From contig CADCJX010000021.1 in the NCBI GenBank assembly GCA_902801885.1, positions 1-42,586 on the forward strand: 42,586 bases of DNA, given 5' to 3'. Below the pieces are notes generated by a model. That model made no database searches and was not told the DNA's origin. It saw only the letters and a program-made list of their open reading frames with translations. The position numbers and the translations under genes were made by a program. This DNA comes from an uncultured Bacteroidia bacterium. Its GTDB lineage: Bacteria; Bacteroidota; Bacteroidia; Bacteroidales; UBA932. Positions 15,611-24,664 of the stretch are shown here, one piece after another. Each line of letters opens with the position of its first letter. The first letter of the stretch is position 1.

Positions 15611-16759
15611 ATGATGGACACACCACATAAGGAAAGAATTGTCTGGTATGACGTAGTCAGGCTTCTGGCCATGTACCTGCTCGTTTGCTGCCACAGCGCA
15701 GACCCATTCAACTATGCCCTTGAAGGATCCCCGATGATCGCTGACGTAAAATTCTGGGGAGCACTCTGGGGCAGCATGATGAGACCATGCGTCCCTCTTT
15801 TCGTCATGCTCACGGGTGCCTTGCTCCTCCCCCAGCAGGGATCTGTCGGCCCGTTCTACAAGAAACGTATCTCAAGGGTGTTCTGGCCATTCCTTATATG
15901 GTCCGTCATTTACTGTCTTTTCCCAGTGTTCCTTAAACTGCTAGGAGGAGGCCCGCAGACAGTCCGGGATTTCATCCCCTACGCCGACGAAGATTTCCTG
16001 GCCCAGAGTCTTCCACTGAGTCTCAAGCACATAGCGAGAATCCCGCTTAATTTCTCTAGCATGGATGTACACATGTGGTACATCTATCTGATCATCGGTC
16101 TGTACCTCTACATACCGATATTCTCCGCCTGGGTGGAAAAGGCCAGCCGCAAGGCGAAGAGATGGTTCCTTATCGCCTGGGGAATAACCCTGGTGCTCCC
16201 CTATTACAACTATTACATCGACCCTTACCTTTGGGGCTCATGCGCCTGGAACCAGTTCGGAGCGCTTTACTATTTTGCCGGCTTCAACGGGTACCTTCTG
16301 CTCGGTCATTACCTCAAGGACGCCGAATGGAGTCTTGGGAAGACCCTGCTTCTCGGCGTCCCGATGTTCGCAGTCGGTTACTTCACCACCTTCCTAGGCT
16401 TCAGGCACATGACAGGAATTCCAGGATTCACGGAGCCGATGGCCGAATTGTTCTGGACCTTCAACTCCTTCAACGTGGTCCTGATGGTCATTCCGCTCTT
16501 CATGATCTGCAAGAAGGTCAAGGTCAAAAATGAAAGGATAAAGGCCATGCTCGCAGACTTGACCAAGTGCGGATTCGGGATCTACATGATCCATTACCTG
16601 CTGATCGGTCCGGGGATCCTCCTCATGCGCGCCCTGCACATCCCCCTCGGGATGCAGATTCCTCTGGGAGCCATCTGCGCCTTGGCCGCTTCCTGGACCA
16701 TAGTTACCATTGCCCACAGGATTCTCCCGTCAAAGGCGGCGAGAGTCATATTCGGATGA
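15611..16759 (+). CDS. Acyltransferase family 3 (integral membrane O-acyltransferase)
   Basis: 382 residues with about ten hydrophobic segments. The first carries the family hallmark, an Arg and His at the membrane face (YDVVRLLAMYLLVCCHSADPFN). Further motifs are PCVPLFVMLTGALLL, YKKRISRVFWPFLIWSVIY, HMWYIYLIIGLYLYIP and FGIYMIHYLLIGPGILL. This is the WecH/OafA-like acyltransferase-3 family, which moves acetyl or other acyl groups onto surface glycans or lipids in the inner membrane. The start has two consecutive ATG codons, 15611 and 15614. It is divergent from susC and 32 bases upstream of the M20 peptidase gene. Substrate not predictable from sequence. Confidence 0.88.
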   Translation: MMDTPHKERIVWYDVVRLLAMYLLVCCHSADPFNYALEGSPMIADVKFWGALWGSMMRPCVPLFVMLTGALLLPQQGSVGPFYKKRISRVFWPFLIWSVIYCLFPVFLKLLGGGPQTVRDFIPYADEDFLAQSLPLSLKHIARIPLNFSSMDVHMWYIYLIIGLYLYIPIFSAWVEKASRKAKRWFLIAWGITLVLPYYNYYIDPYLWGSCAWNQFGALYYFAGFNGYLLLGHYLKDAEWSLGKTLLLGVPMFAVGYFTTFLGFRHMTGIPGFTEPMAELFWTFNSFNVVLMVIPLFMICKKVKVKNERIKAMLADLTKCGFGIYMIHYLLIGPGILLMRALHIPLGMQIPLGAICALAASWTIVTIAHRILPSKAARVIFG

Positions 16760-16791
16760 TATGGATATATTCACAAAACACCTGACCCGAT

Positions 16792-18159
16792 ATGAAACAA
16801 TACATTGAAGAAAACAAGGAAAGGTTCTTCGAAGAGCTGTTCTCCCTGCTGAGGATTCCATCGATAAGCGCGAAGAAAGATCATAAGGAAGACATGAGGC
16901 GCTGTGCCGAAAGGCTGGCGGTGCTGCTGATGGAGGCAGGCGCTGACGAGGCTGAGGTCTTCCCGAGCGACGGCAATCCCGTAGTGTTCGGAAAGAAGAT
17001 CATCGACCCTAAGCTGAAGACGGTCCTGGTCTACGGCCACTACGATGTCCAACCCCCGGAACCCCTTGAGAAATGGGACACCGATCCATTCGAACCGGTG
17101 ATCAAGAAGGATCCCACAGGCCGGGAAGCCATCTATGCGAGGGGCGCCAATGACGACAAAGGACAGTTGTTCATGCACATCAAAGCTTTCGAATATCTGC
17201 TCCGCTCCGGGAAACTGCGCCACAACGTCAAGTTCATATTCGAAGGAGAAGAGGAGATCGGCAGTCCGTCCCTTCCGGCCTGGGTCAAGGCAAACAAGAG
17301 GATGCTGAAGTCGGACGTCATCCTGGTCTCCGACACTACCATGATTTCCGAAAAGGTGCCTTCAATCAATTGCGGCATGCGAGGCATGGCATATCTCGAA
17401 GTAACTCTGACCGGTCCCGACAAGGACCTCCATTCAGGTCACTACGGCGGCACGGTAGCCAACCCGATCCAGACCCTCTGCGACATGATTTCCAGCTTGA
17501 TCGACAAGGACGGGAGAGTCACTGTCCCAAGCTTCTATGACGATGTGGTCGAGCTTTCCAAGGCAGACCGGGCCCAGCTAGCCAGGGCACCCTTCGAGAT
17601 GCAGGAGTTCATGGATTCGGTCGGTGTCAAGGCCTTGCGTGGTGAAAAAGGCTACACTCCAATGGAGAGGATCGGAATCCGCCCCTGCCTGGATGTCTGC
17701 GGCATCTGGGGTGGCTATATCGGTGAAGGTGCCAAGACAGTGCTTCCTTCGGTTGCACATGCCAAGATCTCGATGAGGCTAGTTCCCAACCAGAGCAGTG
17801 CCAAGATCACGAAGCTTTTCAAGAAGCATCTCGAAAAGATAGCCCCGAAGTATTGCAAGATAGATGTCAAGCCATGCGAAGGCGGTGAAGGTTTCCTGAT
17901 TCCCATCTCATCACCAGCTTTCCAGGCAGCCTCAAAGGCCATGACCGAAGTCTACGGTGTTCAGCCTGTCCCGAGCCGTGGCGGCGGCAGCATCGCCGTA
18001 CTTGCCGATATGCAGAAAATCCTGGGAGTCGACCCGCTGCTCATGGGTTTCGGCCTGGAGAGGGACACCATACATTCTCCCAACGAGAGCTACCTCCTGA
18101 AGCAGTTCTTTGCCGGAATGGAATCAATCGCCAAATTCTATGAGTATTATGACAACTAA
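16792..18159 (+). CDS. M20-family metallodipeptidase
   Basis: 455 residues, the length of carnosinase-like dipeptidases. Zinc-site motifs are in order: YGHYDVQPP (His83), ARGANDDKGQ (bridging Asp121) and EGEEEIGSPS with the catalytic Glu near 153. A dimerization lid lies at about 190-350, and the last ligand His is in ERDTIHSPNESYL near the C-terminus. No signal peptide, so it is cytoplasmic and probably cleaves small peptides. That fits the peptide-oriented metabolism suggested by the S46 dipeptidyl-peptidase further on. Its last 11 bases overlap the pyrF start. Confidence 0.93.
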   Translation: MKQYIEENKERFFEELFSLLRIPSISAKKDHKEDMRRCAERLAVLLMEAGADEAEVFPSDGNPVVFGKKIIDPKLKTVLVYGHYDVQPPEPLEKWDTDPFEPVIKKDPTGREAIYARGANDDKGQLFMHIKAFEYLLRSGKLRHNVKFIFEGEEEIGSPSLPAWVKANKRMLKSDVILVSDTTMISEKVPSINCGMRGMAYLEVTLTGPDKDLHSGHYGGTVANPIQTLCDMISSLIDKDGRVTVPSFYDDVVELSKADRAQLARAPFEMQEFMDSVGVKALRGEKGYTPMERIGIRPCLDVCGIWGGYIGEGAKTVLPSVAHAKISMRLVPNQSSAKITKLFKKHLEKIAPKYCKIDVKPCEGGEGFLIPISSPAFQAASKAMTEVYGVQPVPSRGGGSIAVLADMQKILGVDPLLMGFGLERDTIHSPNESYLLKQFFAGMESIAKFYEYYDN

Positions 18160-18958
18160 CCAAATATATTCTGAGATAAAGAAGAAAGGCTCGATGCTGT
18201 GCGTCGGGCTTGACACCGACTACACCAAGATCCCGGACTGCGTCAAGGACGGCAGGAGCGTAACTGAAGCAGTTCTGGAGTTCAACCGCCGGATAATTGA
18301 TGCGACGGCCCCCCACTGCGTGGCATTCAAGCCTAATCTAGCTTTCTATGAATATCTTGGCAAGGATGGCCTCGAGGTCCTGGAAAAGACAGTCGCCCAC
18401 ATCAGGGACAACCATCCCGGGCAGTTCATCATAGCAGATGCCAAACGTGGCGACATCGGCAACACCGCCAGGATGTATGCCAAAAGCCTTTTCGAGACCT
18501 TCGATTTCGACGCAGTGACCCTCTCTCCCTACATGGGCAGCGAGACTGTCACCCCGTTCCTCGACTATCCCGGACGCTACGCGATAGTCGTTGCCTTGTC
18601 TTCGAATCCCACTTCCTACGACTTCCAGAATGCCTTGAACGAAGGGAAACCTCTCTACCAATCCGTAATGGAGAAGATGATGGAGATCTCTACTCCGGAA
18701 AACATGATGTTCGTAGTAGGAGCCACAAAGGCAGACAAGTTCAAGGAGATCAGGACTTTCTGCCCGGACAACTTCCTGCTCGTCCCAGGAGTCGGAGCCC
18801 AGGGAGGAAGTGCAGAAGAAGTCATTGCAGGCGGAGCAAACTCCAAGGGAGGCCTCCTCATCAATTCATCAAGGGGCGTCATCTATGCCTCAGCAGGGGA
18901 TGATTTCGCAGAGGCAGCGGCGAAGGCAGCCTCTCGCACGGCCTTAGCAACCATTTAG
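18149..18958 (+). CDS. pyrF: Orotidine 5'-phosphate decarboxylase
   Basis: 269 residues from the chosen ATG at 18149 (MTTNQIYSEIKKKG). In-frame ATGs at 18140 and 18110 would extend into the M20 gene and add residues not typical of the family. It catalyses OMP to UMP in pyrimidine synthesis. Motifs are MLCVGLDTDYTKIP near the start, AFKPNLAFYE, the catalytic IADAKRGDIGNT (Lys99 and Asp102) and the C-terminal LVPGVGAQGG phosphate-binding loop. The sequence belongs to the group-2 type (bacterial version of the UMP-synthase domain). It overlaps the dipeptidase gene by 11 bases in another frame, indicating a shared transcript. Confidence 0.95.
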   Translation: MTTNQIYSEIKKKGSMLCVGLDTDYTKIPDCVKDGRSVTEAVLEFNRRIIDATAPHCVAFKPNLAFYEYLGKDGLEVLEKTVAHIRDNHPGQFIIADAKRGDIGNTARMYAKSLFETFDFDAVTLSPYMGSETVTPFLDYPGRYAIVVALSSNPTSYDFQNALNEGKPLYQSVMEKMMEISTPENMMFVVGATKADKFKEIRTFCPDNFLLVPGVGAQGGSAEEVIAGGANSKGGLLINSSRGVIYASAGDDFAEAAAKAASRTALATI

Positions 18959-18968
18959 CACATTGAAT

Positions 18969-20975
18969 ATGAGACATTTCCCGACTGCCATCATCATAAC
19001 CTTCCTCGTTCTCTGCATGCAGTCTTGCTTCAAGAAGCCGTCTGATATAGCTTTTGCTGCTCAGGATGATGATTTCAGGATGATGATAAGGCTTTGGCCA
19101 GGCCATCACGACAACCCTGACCTGACTGACAGCCTGCTGGAAGCCTTGCAAAAGTATCCCTTCTGCGACGAAGTCTGGTTCTGCACTAACGACCCAATGT
19201 CCCATTCCTTGTCTTGGCATGAACCTCATGCAAAGGCCATGGGAATCGCAGCTGCCAAATTCCGTGATGCAGGCTTTATCACCTCAATGCAGGGAGTGGC
19301 CCTCGGACATGGCGACGGTGTCATCGTTGGATCCAACACAAGCAGGGATTCTACGATCCGCTGGGGCACCATGGTAGGTCCTGACGGAAGCGTGACCGGC
19401 ACAGTCAACTGTCCCAGGCAGCCGGATTATCTTGCGTACATGGAGGAAGCCTACGTCCCCTACGTACGTGAAGTCCACCCTCACAGTCTTTACCTTGATG
19501 ACGATCTGAGGATCACCCAGCATCCACCGGCAACGGAAGGGTGTTTCTGCGAAGACTGCATTGCCTTGTTCAACAAAGAATACGGCCATTCATTCACCAG
19601 GGTAACCTTGGTGAAAGCCCTGAAGGCAAATGAAGGAGACGGAAAGATACGTTCTGAATGGATAGCATTCGGCCAGGAAAGCCTGGCAGGAATCGTCCGT
19701 GCCATCTCACGGGGAGTGCACAGGGTCTCCCCCGAGACCAGGATGGGCCTCCAGCATGCCAACTTCCACCACAAGCTCCTCGAAGGATGGGACTGGAATC
19801 CCATGTTCAGGGCCATGGAGGAAGAAACCGGCATGGTTCCCGTCTCCCGTCCCGGCCACGGCTACTACAATGACCACTCTCCCAGGGGTATGATCACCAA
19901 AGGCCTGGGAATAGCACGTCAGATCCAAAGGCTGGAACCAGGGATCTCTGAGATCGCACCTGAGATCGAGGGCTATGTCCACAAGGCAACCGGGAAATCT
20001 CCCAAAAGTCTCGGCATAGAAACGATGTACTATCTCTCACTGGGTGCGACCCAGATGAGCTATGCCATCATCTGCGGCAACCAGGAACCATTGTCATGGT
20101 ACACCGACAATTACTTCAAGACTCTTGCGGAATACAAACCCTTCGCCAAGGAATATGCATCCTTCAACAAGGGCACATCACCTTCAGGAATCGATCCTTT
20201 CATCAGCAGGAACCTGGTGCTGCGCAATGTTGAACCAGGAGAGGATCAATGGGCCTGGAGCACGACCACTGCAGGGGCGCAGGCTCCTCAGCTTGCTGCC
20301 CTCGGATTCCCCTTCGCTCCGGAGGCCGTTAAGCCGAGAGTCCGGATGCTCGATGAAGAATGTGTAAGAGGGACAGGTGACGAAGAGCTCCAGGACCTTC
20401 TCAGGATTGGAGGCAACGTCGTTGACAAGGCTTCATGGAAAAGGCTTACTGAGAGGAAACTGGTCGAAGGATTCGAACCTGTGGAAGTTCCGGAAAGACA
20501 GTTATTCGAAGACTATGAGAATCCTGGCCTCCCGACCGGGCTCAGGTATTCCGCTTCTGTAAAAAGGATAAAGTTCCTAGAGAGAGACGGCGCCAGGCTC
20601 GTGGTCGTCCCGTCATATTCAGATGACATCAACGGAGCAGCCAGGCTGGCAATGCTGCATGCCTTCGACTGGGCTTCAGGAGACAATCTCCCCGCAGTCC
20701 TCGAGAGCTTTGCCCAGGCTGCAGTAGTACCTCGCACAGCACCTGATGGAACCCTTCGCTCAGTCGCCCTGCTCAATTGCAGCATCTCCGACCAGGATTA
20801 CACGCTCCGGCTCCGCACTGGAGATCCGGACAGGAGTCCATTGCCTGAGTTTGTCTGGAAGAAACAAGGAGAAAGCGATGTCACGTTGAAGCCTGTGCGC
20901 AACGGGAATGACGTGATCCTGACAATTCCGACCCTTGAAGGATGGTCATTCGGCTGGATAGCCGTCAAAAGGTAA
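18969..20975 (+). CDS. Large TIM-barrel glycosidase-like lipoprotein of unknown specificity
   Basis: 668 residues from ATG 18969 (a TTG six bases earlier is less likely). The N-terminus is a lipoprotein signal (AIIITFLVLCMQSC, Cys20). The body looks like a (beta/alpha)8 barrel: SLYLDDDLRIT near 178-188 has an acidic cluster at a strand end, CFCEDCIALFNKEYG resembles the Cys-x-x-Cys segment seen in several uncharacterised glycosidase-like families, and SEIAPEIEGYVHKA offers a second acidic pair. The C-terminal third (about 500-668) looks like beta-rich domains. This resembles GH42- and GH10-like barrels, but I cannot assign a CAZy family. It starts 10 bases after pyrF and precedes a GNAT gene by 5 bases. 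Confidence 0.75.
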   Translation: MRHFPTAIIITFLVLCMQSCFKKPSDIAFAAQDDDFRMMIRLWPGHHDNPDLTDSLLEALQKYPFCDEVWFCTNDPMSHSLSWHEPHAKAMGIAAAKFRDAGFITSMQGVALGHGDGVIVGSNTSRDSTIRWGTMVGPDGSVTGTVNCPRQPDYLAYMEEAYVPYVREVHPHSLYLDDDLRITQHPPATEGCFCEDCIALFNKEYGHSFTRVTLVKALKANEGDGKIRSEWIAFGQESLAGIVRAISRGVHRVSPETRMGLQHANFHHKLLEGWDWNPMFRAMEEETGMVPVSRPGHGYYNDHSPRGMITKGLGIARQIQRLEPGISEIAPEIEGYVHKATGKSPKSLGIETMYYLSLGATQMSYAIICGNQEPLSWYTDNYFKTLAEYKPFAKEYASFNKGTSPSGIDPFISRNLVLRNVEPGEDQWAWSTTTAGAQAPQLAALGFPFAPEAVKPRVRMLDEECVRGTGDEELQDLLRIGGNVVDKASWKRLTERKLVEGFEPVEVPERQLFEDYENPGLPTGLRYSASVKRIKFLERDGARLVVVPSYSDDINGAARLAMLHAFDWASGDNLPAVLESFAQAAVVPRTAPDGTLRSVALLNCSISDQDYTLRLRTGDPDRSPLPEFVWKKQGESDVTLKPVRNGNDVILTIPTLEGWSFGWIAVKR

Positions 20976-20980
20976 GGATT

Positions 20981-21475
20981 ATGGGAAGGACGATCAGAAG
21001 AGCGGAAAAGGCCGATCTGAAGGCCATAATGCAGGTCCTTGAGGCGGCCAAGAAGATAATGCGTAATTCCGGCAATATGAACCAATGGATCAACGGTTAT
21101 CCTTCGGAAGAAGTAGTATTGAACGACATGGCCAGAGGCTGGGGGCATGTGGTTGTGGATGACGGAAGGATCACCGCATACTTCGTGTTCATGGAATCCC
21201 CGGAACCGACATATTCAGAAATATTCGGTGGTGAGTGGCTCGAAGACACCCTCCCCTACCATGTGATCCACAGGATGGGCAGCTACCCGGATGTCCATGG
21301 AATTTTCAGCAGCATCATAGGGTGGTGCAAGGAAAGGGACTCCAACCTCAGGATTGACACGCACCGCGACAACCACATCATGCAGCACAACATCCTGAAG
21401 CACGGCTTCAAGTACTGCGGAATAATTTACCTGGAGTCGGGAGACGAAAGACTCGCATACCAGCTCCAGGCATAA
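20981..21475 (+). CDS. GNAT-family N-acetyltransferase
   Basis: 164 residues. ATG 20981 is chosen because it gives MGRTIRRAEKADLKAIMQVLEAAK, a standard GNAT opening (beta1-alpha1). An earlier in-frame ATG at 20942 would overlap the preceding gene by 34 bases. Later elements are GHVVVDDGRITAYFVF (beta2-3), a short central helix region HGIFSSIIGWCKER, and NHIMQHNILKHGFKYCGIIYLESG, the family's typical closing (Asn-x-x-x-Gln...Gly-Phe). The acceptor is unknown. It is the last gene of the rightward group and converges with the S46 peptidase gene 20 bases away. Confidence 0.85.
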   Translation: MGRTIRRAEKADLKAIMQVLEAAKKIMRNSGNMNQWINGYPSEEVVLNDMARGWGHVVVDDGRITAYFVFMESPEPTYSEIFGGEWLEDTLPYHVIHRMGSYPDVHGIFSSIIGWCKERDSNLRIDTHRDNHIMQHNILKHGFKYCGIIYLESGDERLAYQLQA

Positions 21476-21495
21476 AAAGACTCAGGGGGAAAGCC

Positions 21496-23565
21496 CTAAT
21501 CTGCAAAATTCATTTCATCGAACAGGTAGCCTGCATGTCCGATCTTGTCGACGACGAACAGGAGGTAACGGATGTCAATGGAAATATTCCTGCAGACATC
21601 CGGGTCGAAGACTATGTCACTCATCGTACCCTCCCAGACCCTGTCGAAATTGATTCCGATCAGGTTGCCTTCTGAGTTGATCACTGGTGACCCGGAATTG
21701 CCTCCGGAAGTGTGGTTCGTTGCCAGGAAGCAGACCGGCTGGTTCTCATGCCCGCCTTCTGCATAGATATCCCTCAAGACCTGAGGAATGTTGTAATCGA
21801 ATATGTCGGGATTGTCCTTTTCGATGATTCCCTTGAGAGTCGAAACAGGAGCATACTCAACGGCGTCGGAAGGCTTGTATCCCTGGACATGGCCGTAGGC
21901 GACCCTGAGGGTCAGGTTGGCATCAGGATAGAAAGCCTTACCCGGTTCAAACTCCATCTGAGCCCTCATGTAGTCGCGGTTCAGGAGGCGGATCTGCTCC
22001 CCAGTCTCGCTGATCACAGGGCGCAAGGTTTCCATGTACCACTTGTTGAAAGCGTCGGAAAGCTCGTAGGCAGGATCGGAAGTAACCTTGTCGATGTCAT
22101 CCGGGGTCAACGCCAGGACCTTGGCCTTGTCAGTGAAAATCGACTTGGAGAAAAGATCTTTCTGCCAGGCCTCGGCACTTCCGTACTGAGCCATCTTCTC
22201 CTTGAAGTAGGCAGGTTTGAAACTGTCTTCCATGCTGGCGTCGAATGCCTTGAGCATAGCTGCACAGATTTCTTCGTCAATAGGCTGGTAATAATCCTTG
22301 AAGAAAGATGCTACCGTACCTTCCAACGGCCTCTTGGCAGACAATGCAGACCTTATGTTTCCGGCAAATTGAAGCAATTCAATAGGACGGATGGACTCGG
22401 AATATATCTCATAGGCATGGTAGTAGGGATTACGTTTCTCGTAGACAGCGGAGAGTTTGTCCACGAGCCCGTCATATTCAGTACCTTTGGCCCACTGCTT
22501 GAATTTGGCTTCGAAAGCCTGCTTGGAAGCCACGGTATTCATCTTCTGGATACCCTTAGCTTCTCCCTGCCATTTCTTCCATGCATTGGAGACTCCGGCA
22601 GCCTTTGAAGAATACTGGATACGGACAGCCTGGTCCTGTGCCATGTATTTCTTCATTATGTCGAGTCTCTGAGTACGTAGGTCTATCTTCTGGGGATCGG
22701 AGACTTCCGCCACATACCTCACATCGTCCGAGACAACATATTCCTTAGTACTTCCGGGGCAGCCATAAACGAAGGTGAAATCACCGGGCTGGGCTCCTGC
22801 CCTTGAAATCTTGAAGGACTTCTTAGGACGGAAAGGAACATTGTCCTCGGAATAGTCGGCAGGCTCATTATCCTTGCCGGCGTAAATCCTGAAGATGGAG
22901 AAATCTCCGGTATGGCGGGGCCACATCCAGTTGTCGGTGTCGCCTCCGAACTTGCCGATCGAGGACGGCGGAGCACCTACGAGACGGACATCACGATAAA
23001 TCTTGTAGACAAAGAGGAAATACTGGTTGCCATAGTAAAGAGCCTCGACAGAAGCGCGGAGTCCCTTGCCTCCTTCGACTGCATTCTGGATAAGACGGGC
23101 GGAATTAGCCCTAACGACTGAATCCCTCATGGATTCAGTCATACCCTTGTCATAGCCCTTGAGGACTTCTGCGGTCACATCCTCCATCCTCTCCAGGAAG
23201 CTGACCGTAAGTCCGCGGTTCGGGAGTTCAGACTTGCGGTCCATAGCCCAGAATCCATCCTTGAGGTAGTCGTGTTCAACACTGCTGTGCCTCTGGATAT
23301 AGCCGTATCCGCAATGATGATTTGTGAGCAGCAGGCCTTCGTCAGAGACCACTTCACCGGTACATCCACCGCCGAAAAGAACCACCGCATCCTTCAGGGA
23401 GGCCTGATTGACGCTGTAGATGTCTTCTGCAGAGAGTTTGAAACCCTTTGCCTGCATGTCTCCAATCCTCTGCGAGATCAGGACAGGGAGCCACATCCCT
23501 TCGTCCGCCCTGAGGGGCTGGAGCAAGAGGACTAATGCGGCAAGGAGGAATATTCTTCTTTTCAT
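21496..23565 (-). CDS. S46 dipeptidyl-peptidase, DPP11-like (Asp/Glu-specific)
   Basis: 689 residues with a signal peptide ending near LRA (residue 20). The catalytic His lies in LLLTNHHCGYG (83-84), the Asp probably in YSEDNVPF, and the Ser in SGGNSGSP (Ser624). Eighteen residues after the Ser comes Arg642 in NFDRVWEG. In characterised S46 enzymes the residue at this spacing (Ser655 to position 673 in Porphyromonas DPP11) sets the S1 pocket: Arg gives Asp/Glu specificity, Gly gives hydrophobic specificity (DPP7). The mature enzyme should act in the periplasm and release dipeptides with acidic P1 residues. It is the last gene of the long leftward run, 9 bases after the GH43 gene. Confidence 0.93.
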   Translation of the reverse strand: MKRRIFLLAALVLLLQPLRADEGMWLPVLISQRIGDMQAKGFKLSAEDIYSVNQASLKDAVVLFGGGCTGEVVSDEGLLLTNHHCGYGYIQRHSSVEHDYLKDGFWAMDRKSELPNRGLTVSFLERMEDVTAEVLKGYDKGMTESMRDSVVRANSARLIQNAVEGGKGLRASVEALYYGNQYFLFVYKIYRDVRLVGAPPSSIGKFGGDTDNWMWPRHTGDFSIFRIYAGKDNEPADYSEDNVPFRPKKSFKISRAGAQPGDFTFVYGCPGSTKEYVVSDDVRYVAEVSDPQKIDLRTQRLDIMKKYMAQDQAVRIQYSSKAAGVSNAWKKWQGEAKGIQKMNTVASKQAFEAKFKQWAKGTEYDGLVDKLSAVYEKRNPYYHAYEIYSESIRPIELLQFAGNIRSALSAKRPLEGTVASFFKDYYQPIDEEICAAMLKAFDASMEDSFKPAYFKEKMAQYGSAEAWQKDLFSKSIFTDKAKVLALTPDDIDKVTSDPAYELSDAFNKWYMETLRPVISETGEQIRLLNRDYMRAQMEFEPGKAFYPDANLTLRVAYGHVQGYKPSDAVEYAPVSTLKGIIEKDNPDIFDYNIPQVLRDIYAEGGHENQPVCFLATNHTSGGNSGSPVINSEGNLIGINFDRVWEGTMSDIVFDPDVCRNISIDIRYLLFVVDKIGHAGYLFDEMNFAD

Positions 23566-23574
23566 ATCAGGAAG

Positions 23575-24663
23575 TTATTTCTTCTTGAAAACAGGGGCGG
23601 CAGCCTTGACGGAAGGTACGCCACCTTCGAAATAAGGCCATCCGTCCTTGGTCCAGAAGACGCGGTCGATATTCATGCAACGGCCTTTGTACTCATTGTT
23701 CTTCCAATAGGTGTGGTAAGGCATCCAGTCGTTGCCCTTGTCATCGGTGACTATCTCGCCGTTGTGACCGGGGCCGCAGAACATCTCGTCTGCATCCTTG
23801 GTGAGGATGACCTCGTCATAGATTCCTTCATCACCCGCGATCATCGACTTTCCGGTCTTGCTGACGAAGGGGCCCAGAGGGCTTTCGGAGCGGCCGACGA
23901 TGATGTGGTAGGTGCTCTTGCTTCCTTCACAGCAACTGCCCTCGGAAGCGAAGAGATAATAGTAATTGCCCCTCTTGTGGACGTAGGTACCTTCCATCAG
24001 GTCCCCGGCTACCTTCACAGGCTCGCTGCCGGGCTTAACCGAAAGGCCGTCGGCAGAAAGTTCGACCACGTAGATTCCAGACTTTCGTCCCACCTCTGCA
24101 TCAGTCCTGTGCCTCAGGCTACCCCAATAGAGGTACTTGCGACCGTCAGTGTCCTCGAAATAATTTGGATCGATAGAGTTGCCGACACCGGTGTTCTCCA
24201 TGCCTACAATCATGCCCAAATCCTTGAATGGACCGGCGGGAGAATCAGCTACAGCAACTCCGGAAGCGCTCCTGTCATGGTCTCCCCAGACACCCAGGGC
24301 ATAGTACATCACATACTTCCCGTCAATGTAGTTCATGTCAGGAGCCCAAAGGGCGCCCTTGGGTTCCCATGAAGGACGGCTTTCTTCGGAGAACGCGGCT
24401 CCGACCTGTTCCCAGTTGACAAGGTCCGCACTCCTGTAGACCGGAATCTCATAGGTAGTCTCACCAACCTTGTTTCGGGTTGAATAAGCATAGAAATACC
24501 CATCCCTTGCACGGTTGTCAAGGATGGTCGGGTCTGGACAGTTGTGATCCACGACAGGATTCTCATACTCAGCGGGAGCGCTTTTGCATCCCGTAAAGCA
24601 AAATCCTGAAACCAGCGCCGCCATGGCACCGGCAAGTACTAGGTTTTTGAATGACTTGTTCAT
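23575..24663 (-). CDS. GH43-family glycoside hydrolase lipoprotein
   Basis: 362 residues from the ATG at 24663; an upstream in-frame ATG at 24696 would run into clpX and lacks a signal-like start. The lipoprotein signal ends FTGC (Cys26). The five-bladed propeller of GH43 is indicated by YENPVVDHNCPDPTIL (catalytic base Asp), EPKGALWAPDMNYIDGKYVMYYA, GNSIDPNYFEDTDGRKYLYWGS (pKa-modulating Asp) and GDLMEGTYVHKRGNYYYLFAS (acid Glu). Likely activity is arabinofuranosidase, endo-arabinanase or xylosidase; the subfamily cannot be fixed here. The start lies one base after the clpX stop, an unusual neighbour for a carbohydrate enzyme. Confidence 0.92.
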   Translation of the reverse strand: MNKSFKNLVLAGAMAALVSGFCFTGCKSAPAEYENPVVDHNCPDPTILDNRARDGYFYAYSTRNKVGETTYEIPVYRSADLVNWEQVGAAFSEESRPSWEPKGALWAPDMNYIDGKYVMYYALGVWGDHDRSASGVAVADSPAGPFKDLGMIVGMENTGVGNSIDPNYFEDTDGRKYLYWGSLRHRTDAEVGRKSGIYVVELSADGLSVKPGSEPVKVAGDLMEGTYVHKRGNYYYLFASEGSCCEGSKSTYHIIVGRSESPLGPFVSKTGKSMIAGDEGIYDEVILTKDADEMFCGPGHNGEIVTDDKGNDWMPYHTYWKNNEYKGRCMNIDRVFWTKDGWPYFEGGVPSVKAAAPVFKKK

Positions 24664-24664
24664 A

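Noticed and set aside
21480-21496. Terminator between the convergent GNAT and S46 genes
   Set aside because: Only a 4-base AGGG/CCCT stem with no T-run. Too weak to call.
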